A stretch of DNA of 51,687 nucleotides from Hyphomicrobiales bacterium (GCA_900470095.1 UBZM01000043.1:1-51687); one strand, 5' to 3'; counted from the first letter of the stretch, positions 34,035-42,617 are shown. Numbers and translations are program-made. The notes: generated by a model not told the origin, from the letters alone.

Positions 34035-35011
34035 CGCGACGTCTCCGACGAATAGACTTGCCTGACCACGAAGCGTGGCCGGTCTTTCACTTGTTCAAAT
34101 ACCTTGGCGACGTAAAGTCCGATCACCGCCATGCAGTTTGTGGTCACTGCCCCAACAAACCAGGTGGAGATCACCAACGACGCCCAGCCGGCCTGAAAAT
34201 CCGGGTTCATCAAACGCTTGATGACCAGTCCGCCAGCCAGCAAGACAAAGAGCAGTGCTGCCGCGAGGCTGCCGAAGAACAGCCAGTAGAGCGGCTGCGT
34301 GCTGAACGACAGGATGGCGTCGCCAGCCATCATCAGGCGCTTGCGGAACGAATATCCCGAACTGCCCTTGTAGCTCTTTTCGACGATAATGGTCTCTTTC
34401 TCGAAGCCCGCGTGGTGGCTCAGGCCCGCGATGAAGAGATGGTAGTCTCCGAGCGATAGATAGGCATCGAGAAAGCGCCTCGTCATCAGCCGTAGGACCA
34501 GCATGTTCTGGAGATCGACGATGCCCGTCATCCGGCTGAACACGGCGTAGAACAGGCGGCTGGTCAACGCTCGCAATGGCGGATCACGCCGCGCCTGCTG
34601 CACCCCATAGACGACGTCGAGGCCGGGGCGAGCGAGCAGTCGATCCATAAACGACCGGAGTAGGGCCGGGGATTCTTCCAGGTCGCTGTCCAGAACGAAG
34701 ACATAGTCGCCGCGCGAATAACTCAATCCGGCATGGATGGCTGGAAGTTGGCCGAAATTGCGTGAAAGGTCGATCAGGGTAACGCGAGGGTAAGTCGATT
34801 GGAGCTCGATCACGATCTCCCTGGCACGATCAGGCGAGCCATCGTTGACCAGGATGATCTCGTAATCGCTCGTGACGGCGGCCGCTGCTGCATCCGCCTG
34901 CCTGACGAACTCAGCGATTGTGCTTTCCGAACGATAGATCGAGCTGACTACAGAAAGATGCATCGGCTTGCTGTCCGCCGCGCGTTGGCCGGCGGTCTCG
35001 CGCAGGTTCAT
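34031..35011 (-). CDS. GT2 polyprenyl-phosphate glycosyltransferase, GtrB/DPM1-like
   Basis: 326 residues (an internal ATG at the LSVVSSIYRS strand is an alternative start). The GT-A core shows LSVVSSIYRSESTI, DYEIILVNDGSPDRA with the first Asp pair, NFGQLPAIHAGLSYSRGDYV, and the metal-binding VFVLDSDLEE. The C-terminus has two membrane helices (WLFFGSLAAALLFVLLAGGL and LVISTWFVGAVTTNCMAVIG). That layout is characteristic of GtrB and related enzymes that load a nucleotide sugar onto undecaprenyl phosphate. First gene of the five-gene minus-strand operon. Confidence 0.9.
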   Translation of the reverse strand: MNLRETAGQRAADSKPMHLSVVSSIYRSESTIAEFVRQADAAAAAVTSDYEIILVNDGSPDRAREIVIELQSTYPRVTLIDLSRNFGQLPAIHAGLSYSRGDYVFVLDSDLEESPALLRSFMDRLLARPGLDVVYGVQQARRDPPLRALTSRLFYAVFSRMTGIVDLQNMLVLRLMTRRFLDAYLSLGDYHLFIAGLSHHAGFEKETIIVEKSYKGSSGYSFRKRLMMAGDAILSFSTQPLYWLFFGSLAAALLFVLLAGGLVIKRLMNPDFQAGWASLVISTWFVGAVTTNCMAVIGLYVAKVFEQVKDRPRFVVRQVYSSETSR

Positions 35012-35302
35012 TTCGCTCTGCCCATGCCGAACTCGTCTCCTGTCCCCTTCGATGTCCCCTTGGTCAGCGGGACCACATTCGATGCTGCCGAGCGGCGCAA
35101 CGGCGCCATCGGCAAGCCGCCGGCCGCTGTGATGGCGGTTTCGCGCTCTCGACGGCGGTCCGCTTCGTATACATTGAACTTGCCCATTGTCGAGATGGCG
35201 CGCGCGTCGCCGGTCTCCAGTGAGTTTGAACTGCGGCTGTCCTATGCGCTAAAGGGTAGCGCGCGGAATCGCTCCCATTCTCCGCGCCCACCGGGTATCG
35301 TG
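35012..35302. promoter_or_regulatory. Divergent control region of the glycan cassette
   Basis: This 291-base interval separates the minus-strand GT2 operon from the plus-strand oxidoreductase and aminotransferase genes and must hold both promoters. No confident hexamer pairs or operator palindromes were recognised. Confidence 0.4.
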
Positions 35303-36751
35303 ATGCAAACAGTAATCTGCGGGAACGGCATCGTCGCATTAACAACGGCATTCCGCTTGCTTGGCGACTTGTCTCCGGGAGACCGCATCAGCCTGATCGG
35401 GCTATCGCATCGAACGGGGTCGGCGACGCTAGCGGCGGCGGCGATGTTGAACTCTTTCGCCGAAGTCGAGGTCGGATCGCTGAAATCGGAGATCGATCGC
35501 TATCGGTTCGAGCTGAGCCGCCAGGCGACGGCGATGTGGCCGGGATTTGAGTCCGCGATCGATAAGGCCGCCGTCTCGCTGCCAGAAGCCGTGAGGCCAC
35601 CGGATGGAGTGGCGCAGAGTGAGGAAGGCGATCTGGGAACCTTCATCGTCAACAATACAGCGGCGGACGATCTGGACGACGAGAACTTCGATGCAATCGT
35701 AGGCGCTCTGCAGGAGTTCGACGAACCTTATCAAGAGGTTTCGCCCCGCGACATTCCCAACTACATGCCAATGCAACGCAACCGAGCCACGCGGGCCATC
35801 TATATTCCCGGAGAGGGCTGGTACAATCCGCGCCGCGTCGTATCGCATCTGGAGGCCGTGCTAGCGCATCATCCGCAGGTCACGCTGATTGATGCGTCTG
35901 TCGACCGACTGGTAATGGCTGGCGGCGGGATAAGCCATGCGGTCCTCGACAATGGCGAGACCGTCGCGGGCGACATGTTCCTGCTGGCCACAGGGGCCAC
36001 GGCCAGCGATGTGCTCGCCCGCAGCGATCTGGGTCTCGCCATGCAGCGCGTTTTCTACGGTGTCGGCGTCTCGATCGAGATCAAATCGCGGGACTATCCC
36101 CACAGCAAGTGTATTCGGACACCCAATCGCGGATTGGCCTGCGGCGTGTACAGCGCGCCCTATTTTCAGGGGCAAGGCCTAGCCAATGATCACGTGTTGA
36201 TCGGCGCCAGCAACTTCATTTCGCCGACGCCCTACCACCACGGGCGGCTAACCAGCGTCGAGACGCTGATGCGCAGTGCCATCGAGCAGATCAACGAAAA
36301 TTTCTATCGCGCCGACCTGATCCGGGTGAATATCGGCTGGCGCCCCACGAGCACCGACACCTATCCGCTGATCGGCACCTCGTCGATTTCAAACCTCGTC
36401 ATCGCGACCGGCACCAAACGCGATGGCTTCCACCTTGCTCCCGTGTTGTCGGAGAAAATCGCCGCGATGCTCCATGGCCGTCACGTCGAGCAGCAATTCG
36501 CCTGTTTCGCGCCTGAGAGAGTTCCGATTCGCAGCCTCACCCGCGATGAGGCGATCGAGAAAGCTGTGCGTCATCAGGTGAGTGCATCATACCAGCACGG
36601 CTTTTCCCCTTCGACCAGCCGCATGCCCGACCAGATCCGGAAGATGTACCGGCAGCAGGTTAGCGAACTTCATGACGAGGTCGGAGCACAGGATTGGGGT
36701 ATTCCGCCGGAGATGATTGATATGTATCGCTACGGGCATATCTCGCGGTAA
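35303..36751 (+). CDS. FAD-dependent oxidoreductase, DAO-type
   Basis: 482 residues from ATG 35303. The N-terminal Rossmann fold is visible: QTVICGNGIVALTTAFRLL (GxGxxxxxxA pattern), then RISLIGLSH for the second strand. The C-terminal GWRPTSTDTYPLIG and LVIATGTKRDGFHLAP motifs are typical of glycine oxidase/DAO enzymes binding FAD. DAO members oxidise amines or amino acids. The gene lies 89 bases before a sugar aminotransferase gene on the same strand, so it may act on an amino-sugar or its substituent, but that is inference. It carries an extra ~80-residue helical C-terminus (VSELHDEVGAQDWGIPPEM). Confidence 0.8.
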   Translation: MQTVICGNGIVALTTAFRLLGDLSPGDRISLIGLSHRTGSATLAAAAMLNSFAEVEVGSLKSEIDRYRFELSRQATAMWPGFESAIDKAAVSLPEAVRPPDGVAQSEEGDLGTFIVNNTAADDLDDENFDAIVGALQEFDEPYQEVSPRDIPNYMPMQRNRATRAIYIPGEGWYNPRRVVSHLEAVLAHHPQVTLIDASVDRLVMAGGGISHAVLDNGETVAGDMFLLATGATASDVLARSDLGLAMQRVFYGVGVSIEIKSRDYPHSKCIRTPNRGLACGVYSAPYFQGQGLANDHVLIGASNFISPTPYHHGRLTSVETLMRSAIEQINENFYRADLIRVNIGWRPTSTDTYPLIGTSSISNLVIATGTKRDGFHLAPVLSEKIAAMLHGRHVEQQFACFAPERVPIRSLTRDEAIEKAVRHQVSASYQHGFSPSTSRMPDQIRKMYRQQVSELHDEVGAQDWGIPPEMIDMYRYGHISR

Positions 36752-36840
36752 ATCGATCGGTTCTTCGATCGAAAAGGTTGCAATCTCCTTTTCCATGCGG
36801 CCTTGGGTCGATGGCATCACGCTCAGGGCTTCACCGGAAC

Positions 36841-37974
36841 ATGCGGATCACGTTCAACAAGCCTCCCGTCACTGGACGCGAGCTGGAATATATATCTGAC
36901 GTGATCGCATCGCGTCAGTTGTCGGGGAACGGGCGCTATACGAGGCTCTGCCAGGAATGGCTGAAGCAGGAGATTGGCGCGTCCGACGTCTTGCTGACGC
37001 AGTCGTGCACTTCGGCGCTGGAAATGGCAGCGATCTTGTGTGATCTGCAGCCGGGCGACGAAGTCATCATGCCGTCCTTCACCTTCGTGTCTACGGCGAA
37101 CGCCGTCGTCCTCGCCGGCGCGACACCGGTCTTTGTCGATATCCGCTCCGACACGCTCAACATAGACGAGACACTGATCGAAGCTGCGATCACGCCGAAA
37201 ACTAAGGCGATTTTCGTCGTCCATTATGCCGGCGTGCCCGCTGAGATGGATAGCATCATGCGCATCGCGCATGCTCATGGCCTGCTGGTTGTCGAGGACG
37301 CGGCTCAAGCCCTGACCTCGCGCTACAAGAACAAGCCGGCCGGGTCTCTCGGCGACATGTCCTGTTTCTCATTCCATGAAACAAAGAACATCGTGTCGGG
37401 TGAAGGTGGGGCGATCGCCTTGAACCGGCCCGAGCTTGTGGATCGCGCTCGTGTCATTTGGGAAAAAGGTACGAATCGCCGCAAATTTCTGGAAGGAGCC
37501 GTCGATAAGTATACTTGGGTCGACAAGGGCTCGTCATTTCTGCCGAGCGAGATCACGGCAGCCTATCTGTGGGCTCAATTGCAAGAGAGCGGGACAATTT
37601 GCAGCGCCCGTTTATCAAGCTGGAACCGCTATCATGCGGCTTTCTCGGCGCTGTCTGACAAGAACAATCTCATCAGCTTGCCAAAGGTGCCGATCGACGC
37701 CGAGCACAATGGGCATCTCTACTATCTGCTCGCGCCCGACGCCGATTTCAGGAGCGAGATGATCACGGCGCTCGACCAAGCGGGCGTCAGCGCTCATTTC
37801 CACTATATACCGCTTCATTCCTCGCCGGCTGGATTGAAGTATGGCCGTTCGCATGGGGATCTTCCGGTGACTGACCTCATTTCTGGTCGACTGGTGAGGC
37901 TGCCGCTCTGGTATGACATGGGAAGCTCTGTCGATATCGTTGTCGCTGCGCTCAAATCCGTGCTGAAAATCTAG
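36841..37974 (+). CDS. wecE: dTDP-4-amino-4,6-dideoxygalactose transaminase (WecE/RffA-type)
   Basis: 377 residues from ATG 36841, starting MRITFNKPPVTGRELEYISD. The match to E. coli WecE is strong along the whole length, with LEMAAILCDLQPGDEVIMPS, DETLIEAAITPKTKAIFVVH, VEDAAQ with Asp153, SFHETKN with the PLP Lys182, EKGTNRRKF, VDKYTWVDKGSS and FHYIPLHSSPAG. WecE transfers an amino group to dTDP-4-keto-6-deoxyglucose, giving dTDP-Fuc4N. The dTDP-glucose synthase and dehydratase genes needed for the substrate are not in this window, so it must draw on host enzymes. Confidence 0.92.
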   Translation: MRITFNKPPVTGRELEYISDVIASRQLSGNGRYTRLCQEWLKQEIGASDVLLTQSCTSALEMAAILCDLQPGDEVIMPSFTFVSTANAVVLAGATPVFVDIRSDTLNIDETLIEAAITPKTKAIFVVHYAGVPAEMDSIMRIAHAHGLLVVEDAAQALTSRYKNKPAGSLGDMSCFSFHETKNIVSGEGGAIALNRPELVDRARVIWEKGTNRRKFLEGAVDKYTWVDKGSSFLPSEITAAYLWAQLQESGTICSARLSSWNRYHAAFSALSDKNNLISLPKVPIDAEHNGHLYYLLAPDADFRSEMITALDQAGVSAHFHYIPLHSSPAGLKYGRSHGDLPVTDLISGRLVRLPLWYDMGSSVDIVVAALKSVLKI

Positions 37975-37998
37975 GGCGCGCTTGCCGGCAGTGAGTTG

Positions 37999-38427
37999 TC
38001 AGTCGACAGGGTCGCATTCCATGCGCACGCGCTGACCAGGTTCGTTGTGCGTGCGGCAGGAGACTAACGCCGGCACACTTTTGATGGGTTCCTTAGGCAT
38101 CGAGGCAGGCACAGCGCGGGGGACAGGCGGGGCGGCTGGCTTCGGTGCGCGTACGACAACGGGGGTGGGTTTGAGGCGCGGCGCCGCCTTCTCCTGTGCG
38201 GGCGTGATCAACGCCGGTTCATTCGGCGCCGGCGCTGCATCGGAGAGCACAATGGGAGCCGGCTGCTGCCTCTCCGGTTGAGCCGATTCCCAGGGCCGCC
38301 AGTTCCCCAGCCGGGCAAAGGTCTCATATGTCGGCTTCGTGATCGACTCGACCGTCGGCACCGATTGGGCCGAGCAGCCAGACATCAACAGGCCGGCGAA
38401 GCCGGCACGACAGAGCAAGTTCGCCAT
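37999..38427 (-). CDS. Putative lipoprotein (142 aa)
   Basis: ATG 38427 starts a signal peptide with lipobox LLMSGC (Cys18). The mature part is proline- and alanine-rich (RLKPTPVVVRAPKPAAPPVP) and probably disordered, ending with a small cysteine-containing stretch (VSCRTHNEPGQRVRMECDPV). The function is unknown. It converges with the wecE-like gene, leaving 24 bases between them. Confidence 0.7.
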   Translation of the reverse strand: MANLLCRAGFAGLLMSGCSAQSVPTVESITKPTYETFARLGNWRPWESAQPERQQPAPIVLSDAAPAPNEPALITPAQEKAAPRLKPTPVVVRAPKPAAPPVPRAVPASMPKEPIKSVPALVSCRTHNEPGQRVRMECDPVD

Positions 38428-38821
38428 ACTAACCCCTTGTCATACTCGTGGCGAAGTCGTGGCAAGACGGAGGAATGTAGCCTTTTTGTGCGCCGAAGGT
38501 GTTAACAGTCTCATTGCCAGTCGCCAACTGGGGCCTGTCTCGCGCTGCGAGGGGCTTAGCGGCCACCCGCCGGAGACGGATGCCGGCACCGTACACCCAT
38601 CCCGTCGTTGCTAGCGCGACTGGCGTCTTCCCGCCGATCTTCATGCCCTATGGGACGAATGGCTATCGCGTCGAAACGTCTGCCGAGGGCCCTGGTGTCG
38701 CTTGCCTTCAATCGCGGCGAGTGGGGCGATTAGTGACGCCCGATACGCGCCAATCTGGAGATCGAGAGCGCCGCATCAACCCTACGCACACAAGGGTGAT
38801 GCAGCGGTCGCTGCGTGAGCG
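38428..38821. other. Gap with a possible lysozyme fragment
   Basis: No intact gene in 394 bases. On the plus strand near 38690-38735 the reading RALVSLAFNRGEWGD followed by a stop resembles the ALVSxxFNxG core of phage lysozymes (the intact lysozyme at 41289 has AALVSFAFNVGEG). This may be a remnant of another lysis gene; support is weak. Confidence 0.3.
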
Positions 38822-39532
38822 TCACGTCGCTGCAGGCGGCGCCTCCGGCTGGACCGGTTCGAGCGGCTTCCTGGCTGTCAGGTTGAGCGAGAAGAACTCC
38901 CCGAAAGGGGCGTGGGCCATCGAGTTGTCCCAGAAATTGGCCCCGATGAAATGCGGTTCATGCGCATACTCCGCCATGTCGACGAAGCCGATATTGCGCA
39001 TGATGTGGGAGAGCCAGCAGAAGTTCCAGCCGGTCTTGTGAAAGTCGTACTGGTCGGTTTGCCCGCCATAGAGCAGGCCGACCCAGGGCGAATGCCCGTC
39101 CTTCTGGAAATGGTCCCAGTTCTTGACGTAGATCTTCACGATCTTGTCGATATCGGGAACCGAAATCCGGATCGTTCCGCCGGGCTGAAGCACGCGAAAC
39201 CAGGTCGACAGCACTTCGACCGCTTCGGTGTGAGAAAAATGCTCCAGCACGTGGCAGGCATAGATCGACGCCGCGTAATTGTCCGGGAATTTTTCCAGCG
39301 TGACGACGCTGTCGACGATGTCGACGGATTCCTGAGGCGTAATATCGACATTGCAGAAGCCTTCGGCACGCCGGCCGCCGCAGCCCAGATGCAGGTCCCG
39401 CGGAAAATCCTCGATCGTCGGGGGCGGCGGAGGCGGCGGAGCGGGCGGCGGCAACGGCTCGGGAGGCAGCAGGCCAAGGAGCTTGCGGCCACGATACGAA
39501 ACTGAAGCCAGAACCCGCTGAGCGATTGCCAT
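38822..39532 (-). CDS. SAM-dependent methyltransferase-like protein
   Basis: 236 residues from ATG 39532. A proline-rich linker (about residues 25-40, PEPLPPPAPPPPPPP) separates a basic N-terminal helix from the catalytic-type core. The core has RDLHLGCGGRRAEGFCNVDI (motif I with GCGG), the YACHVLEHFSHTEAVEVL segment and RVLQPGGTIRISVPDIDKI. It belongs to the predicted methyltransferases often found with glycosyltransferases in polysaccharide loci. Substrate unknown. Confidence 0.8.
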   Translation of the reverse strand: MAIAQRVLASVSYRGRKLLGLLPPEPLPPPAPPPPPPPTIEDFPRDLHLGCGGRRAEGFCNVDITPQESVDIVDSVVTLEKFPDNYAASIYACHVLEHFSHTEAVEVLSTWFRVLQPGGTIRISVPDIDKIVKIYVKNWDHFQKDGHSPWVGLLYGGQTDQYDFHKTGWNFCWLSHIMRNIGFVDMAEYAHEPHFIGANFWDNSMAHAPFGEFFSLNLTARKPLEPVQPEAPPAAT

Positions 39533-39747
39533 GAGAACGTCCGTGAGGGTGTGTCCTTTCTGCCCCTAGCATGACGATCCCCGGGCCACAAAGCGCACAA
39601 GTGGAAGATACCGGCACCCTTGGACGGCTTTCCCGTTCTGGAGGCCCCCGCCGCTTTGACGAAAAACCCTGCGCAGACGTTCGCCGCGTTCTTCGGCGCC
39701 GATCCTGACGTGGCGGCGACGGTTCGGACGGAGTCAAATTTCGAGGT

Positions 39748-40881
39748 TCACGTCTGCAGCCTGGCTTCCGAGCGCCCCGGCATGCGAGCAAACATGGCTT
39801 TCAGCCATAGACGTGACGGTTGTTCGATCAAGAGGAATATGCCCGCGCTCACTGCGGAAGAAACAGCGCAGACGATGATGAATAATACAGGCGCCGGCAG
39901 TTCACTCCCGAGATGGTGCATGTCGGCGTAACGAAGGATCAGCATGTGGGTCATATAGACGGAGAAGCTGATCTCGCCTGCAAATAACAACGGCCTGAAA
40001 TTCAGTGCGTCAGCGACGGGGCCGGGCAGGCTCAGCGCGAGGATGAGCGTGCATCCAACGCCGACATTGACCACCCACAAACCGAAGAAGCGGACAAAGA
40101 ACCCACTTGGCCCAACGGCCACGATCTCCTGTTGATAATAGAATGCCGCCACGGCCAGAACGACGAGGGCGGGCTGGATCAGTCGAGCTGTCGGTAATCT
40201 ACGAAACCTGGCCGCCGCGGCGCAGATCGCAATCCCCAGGGCAAATTCCCACAATCGGGCGGGCGGCCAGTAGAATGCAATCGAATGGCAAGTGGGCGCG
40301 TAGGAATCGCCTGCTGCCTGGAATGCGGCCTGGCTATTCCAGCAACCAATGCTGGTCGCCCACCCCATCGCTATAACGGACGAAATGGCAGTGATAGCCA
40401 GCGCCGGGACCCAGCCGCGAGCGATGAGCAACGGAAATATGAGATAGAAAAACCACTCGTGCGAGATGCTCCAGGCCGGGACGTTGAATGCCTGCGCTGC
40501 AAATGTGCTGGCCGACCAGGCGTGAGTGAGCGTTAAGCTGGCAGCCAGATAGGATGGCGCCATTTGCGCGAGGTGACGACTGCTATCGAACAGTGCGTAG
40601 GACGCCAATAACGTCACGGCCTGAACTGGAAACAACCGCCAGAAACGCGAGATGACGAATTTTAATACATCAGAGCCGCCAGACAATTTCGGAAAATTGT
40701 AGGCCAGGATGAACCCGCTGAGGATGAAAAACCAACTCACGGCGATGTTCCCCAGAGGGCCCATCCAAGGCGCCGCAATCGTCGGATGATAGCCCGCGAA
40801 ATGCGTCGCTACGACCATGATGGCGAAGACGAACCGGATCGATGTTAGGGCGGGAAGTGGGGCGTTTCGGGCCACGAGCAC
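39748..40881 (-). CDS. Acyltransferase-3 family membrane O-acyltransferase
   Basis: About 377 residues if it starts at GTG 40881; ATG 41019 and other upstream codons are in frame, but the extra N-terminus looks non-coding. The body is typical: LTSIRFVFAIMVVATHFAGY with the conserved His, AVSWFFILSGFILAYNF, WSISHEWFFYLIFPLLI, about ten membrane helices and a late EISFSVYMTHMLIL motif. It resembles OafA/ExoZ-type enzymes that O-acetylate surface polysaccharides. It is the third intact acyltransferase in the cassette and the last glycan gene before the lysis genes. Confidence 0.85.
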   Translation of the reverse strand: MLVARNAPLPALTSIRFVFAIMVVATHFAGYHPTIAAPWMGPLGNIAVSWFFILSGFILAYNFPKLSGGSDVLKFVISRFWRLFPVQAVTLLASYALFDSSRHLAQMAPSYLAASLTLTHAWSASTFAAQAFNVPAWSISHEWFFYLIFPLLIARGWVPALAITAISSVIAMGWATSIGCWNSQAAFQAAGDSYAPTCHSIAFYWPPARLWEFALGIAICAAAARFRRLPTARLIQPALVVLAVAAFYYQQEIVAVGPSGFFVRFFGLWVVNVGVGCTLILALSLPGPVADALNFRPLLFAGEISFSVYMTHMLILRYADMHHLGSELPAPVLFIIVCAVSSAVSAGIFLLIEQPSRLWLKAMFARMPGRSEARLQT

Positions 40882-41288
40882 CTTGCTGTCAATGTCTGAT
40901 CGCGGCGACGCAACACGATAAGTTCCTGCTGCCTGACCTTGATGGGCGATATCGTCGCCATGACAGAGGTGCCGGGTTTCTGTGACTTTATGACGGCCTC
41001 GGCGCGCAAGCGCAGGCATTGAGATTCCGGATATCGCTGAGGTCGGAGGCCGTTCATCGCCGTCGACACAGTGGTGAACACACCGGTCTTCCCTGGCGGC
41101 ACATCGGGAGCGGAGGCGGAGAGGCGCCAAGCCGTCATGGCCTTGATGCCAAATAGTGGTGGGCTGAAGTTGCCCCCCCGAACTCGCGAGTAACCCGCCA
41201 CGCTGCGCCATCACGCGCCGCCTTCAGGCGACTTTCTTTGCCCCGCCCCGTCTCAGTAGCGGGGCTTTTTCATCCACGGAGCACAACC
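40882..41288. other. Intergenic region before the lysis genes, with a hairpin
   Basis: 407 bases. A hairpin GCCCCG (41245-41250) / CGGGGC (41260-41265) followed by TTTTT lies 18 bases before the lysozyme ATG, in the same arrangement as the hairpins before the scaffold and fibre genes. A minus-strand open frame at 40845-41201 has no recognisable family and is not called. Confidence 0.5.
41245..41270 (+). terminator. Hairpin with T-run upstream of the lysozyme gene
   Basis: A six-base stem GCCCCG/CGGGGC with a nine-base loop and five T. ACGGAG follows as the likely ribosome site of the lysozyme gene. Confidence 0.65.
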
Positions 41289-41936
41289 ATGACACGTCGC
41301 ATCAGCGATGAAGGCCTGGCGCTGATCAAGCGCTGGGAAGGATGCCGGCTGACCGCCTACAAGGACGTGGCCGGGGTGCTGACCATCGGCTACGGCTCGA
41401 CGGGCGCCCATGTCCGGCCGGGCTCGCGGATCACGCAAGGCGAGGCCGAGCGGCTGCTGCTGCGGGATCTCGCCCGGTTCGAGCGCGCCGTCGCGACCCT
41501 GGTCAAGGTGCCGCTGAACGAGGGTCAGTTCGCGGCGCTCGTCTCGTTTGCCTTCAATGTCGGCGAGGGCGCGCTCGCCCGCTCGACGCTGCTGAAAAAG
41601 CTCAACGCCGGCAGCTATGACGCAGTGCCATCCGAGCTGATGAAATGGGTCCATGCCGGCGGCCGCAAGCTCGAGGGCCTGGTCAACCGGCGCTCGGCCG
41701 AGGCCGGCCTCTGGGCGCGCGGCTCGCATGTCGCCAGCAATACGGTCGCGGCGCGCCCCGCAAAACCCCCGGTCGTGACTGTAGACAATGCCATCAAGGT
41801 CGCGACGCCGCTCTCAGGCCTGCTCCAGGCCTTCACCAGCGGGCCGGCGCAGCTCGTGCTGGCGCTCGCCTTCGTGTGTGGGGGCGCCTTCCTGCTCTGG
41901 CGCTGGCATCGCGCGCAGCAGGAGGCGGCGGCGTGA
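41289..41936 (+). CDS. GH24 phage lysozyme (endolysin) with C-terminal membrane segment
   Basis: 215 residues from ATG 41289. The T4-lysozyme-type catalytic set is visible: Glu17 in KRWEGCRLTAYKD, Asp26, and Thr32 in LTIGYG, then FAALVSFAFNVGEGA and LVNRRSAEAGLW, the usual GH24 end at about residue 150. A linker of about 30 residues leads to a hydrophobic helix (LVLALAFVCGGAFLLW) and a basic tail. There is no N-terminal signal or SAR domain. The C-terminal helix would tether the enzyme to the inner membrane. The stop overlaps the i-spanin start. Confidence 0.92.
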   Translation: MTRRISDEGLALIKRWEGCRLTAYKDVAGVLTIGYGSTGAHVRPGSRITQGEAERLLLRDLARFERAVATLVKVPLNEGQFAALVSFAFNVGEGALARSTLLKKLNAGSYDAVPSELMKWVHAGGRKLEGLVNRRSAEAGLWARGSHVASNTVAARPAKPPVVTVDNAIKVATPLSGLLQAFTSGPAQLVLALAFVCGGAFLLWRWHRAQQEAAA

Positions 41937-42184
41937 GCGCGCTCTCCGCACTCTGGGGCCGCTTTGCCGGGGCCATCGCAGCGCTTGGCGCGCTGCTCGC
42001 ACTCCTGCTCGGAGCTTATGCGAAGGGCCGGCGCGAGGGGAAAGCAACCCTTCAGGCCGAGCAGGAGCGCGCGCGCCGAAAAGCCATCACTGACAAAGGG
42101 AAGCGTGACGATGAGATCGACAGCCTTGGCCCTGCTGCTCTCGAGCAGCGCCTTCATCGCTGGCTGCGCCGGGATGGCCGGTGA
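41933..42184 (+). CDS. Probable i-spanin (Rz-like)
   Basis: 83 residues from GTG 41933, overlapping the lysozyme stop. It has one N-terminal membrane helix (AGAIAALGALLALLLGAYA) followed by a charged helical part (KATLQAEQERARRKAITDKG) and a basic end LRRWLRRDGR-like (LHRWLRRDGR). Topology, size and the overlapping lipoprotein gene in another frame fit the inner-membrane subunit of a two-component spanin, which fuses inner and outer membranes at the end of lysis. Confidence 0.75.
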   Translation: MSALSALWGRFAGAIAALGALLALLLGAYAKGRREGKATLQAEQERARRKAITDKGKRDDEIDSLGPAALEQRLHRWLRRDGR

Positions 42185-42311
42185 TTTCTGCGACACCGCC
42201 CGCCCGTTCCGGCCGACAGCCCATGCTGTGGCGGCGATGAGCACCCGCGAGAAGGCGGATGTCGTGAAGCATAACGAGCATGGCGAAAGGCAATGCGGAT
42301 GGACGCCGTGA
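42111..42311 (+). CDS. Probable o-spanin lipoprotein (Rz1-like)
   Basis: 66 residues from ATG 42111, starting inside the i-spanin gene in another frame. A signal sequence MRSTALALLLSSSAFIAGC with lipobox IAGC (Cys19) is clear, leaving a short mature part of about 48 residues. Overlapping Rz/Rz1 architecture is characteristic of phage lysis cassettes. It would be anchored in the outer membrane and bind the i-spanin. Confidence 0.75.
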   Translation: MRSTALALLLSSSAFIAGCAGMAGDFCDTARPFRPTAHAVAAMSTREKADVVKHNEHGERQCGWTP

Positions 42312-42580
42312 AACCCCGCCTCTCTGTCAGCCTCGGCAACATTCTCTCGATCGGGATGACGATCGTCTCGCTGGTGGCGGTGATCGTGACCGTCAGCCTG
42401 TCCTATGGCCAGTTGCGCGCCAAGGACGATGTCCACGACATGCGGATCGCCATCGTCGAGGCGCAGCTCGCCAAGCGCGAGAATGCCGAGCAGGCGGCGA
42501 ATAATCGCCTCTCGACCATCGAAGGCGATATCCGCGTGATCCGCCAGATCCTCGAAGGCGTGCGCCCGCCGCCGCGATAG
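42293..42580 (+). CDS. Small membrane coiled-coil protein, possible holin-related
   Basis: 95 residues from ATG 42293 with AAAGG upstream, overlapping the o-spanin end. It has one membrane helix (NILSIGMTIVSLVAVIVTVS) followed by a coiled coil (VEAQLAKRENAEQAANNRLS, then IRVIRQILEGV). The design recalls XhlA/haemolysin-type phage membrane proteins that accompany lysis genes. No classical multi-helix holin is found, so this could be the hole-forming partner; that is inference. Confidence 0.65.
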   Translation: MRMDAVKPRLSVSLGNILSIGMTIVSLVAVIVTVSLSYGQLRAKDDVHDMRIAIVEAQLAKRENAEQAANNRLSTIEGDIRVIRQILEGVRPPPR

Positions 42581-42617
42581 GCGCGGATACGCGCAACGGC
42601 CCAGCCCCATTTCATTT

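Noticed and set aside
38499..39041. A 180-codon plus-strand open frame
   Set aside because: It overlaps the methyltransferase gene at 38822-39532, starts without a ribosome site and shows no coherent fold; only the short lysozyme-like segment in another frame was noted.
40845..41201. A 118-codon minus-strand open frame before the third acyltransferase
   Set aside because: No family resemblance or ribosome site, and it overlaps the acyltransferase N-terminus. It could be a remnant but is not supported.
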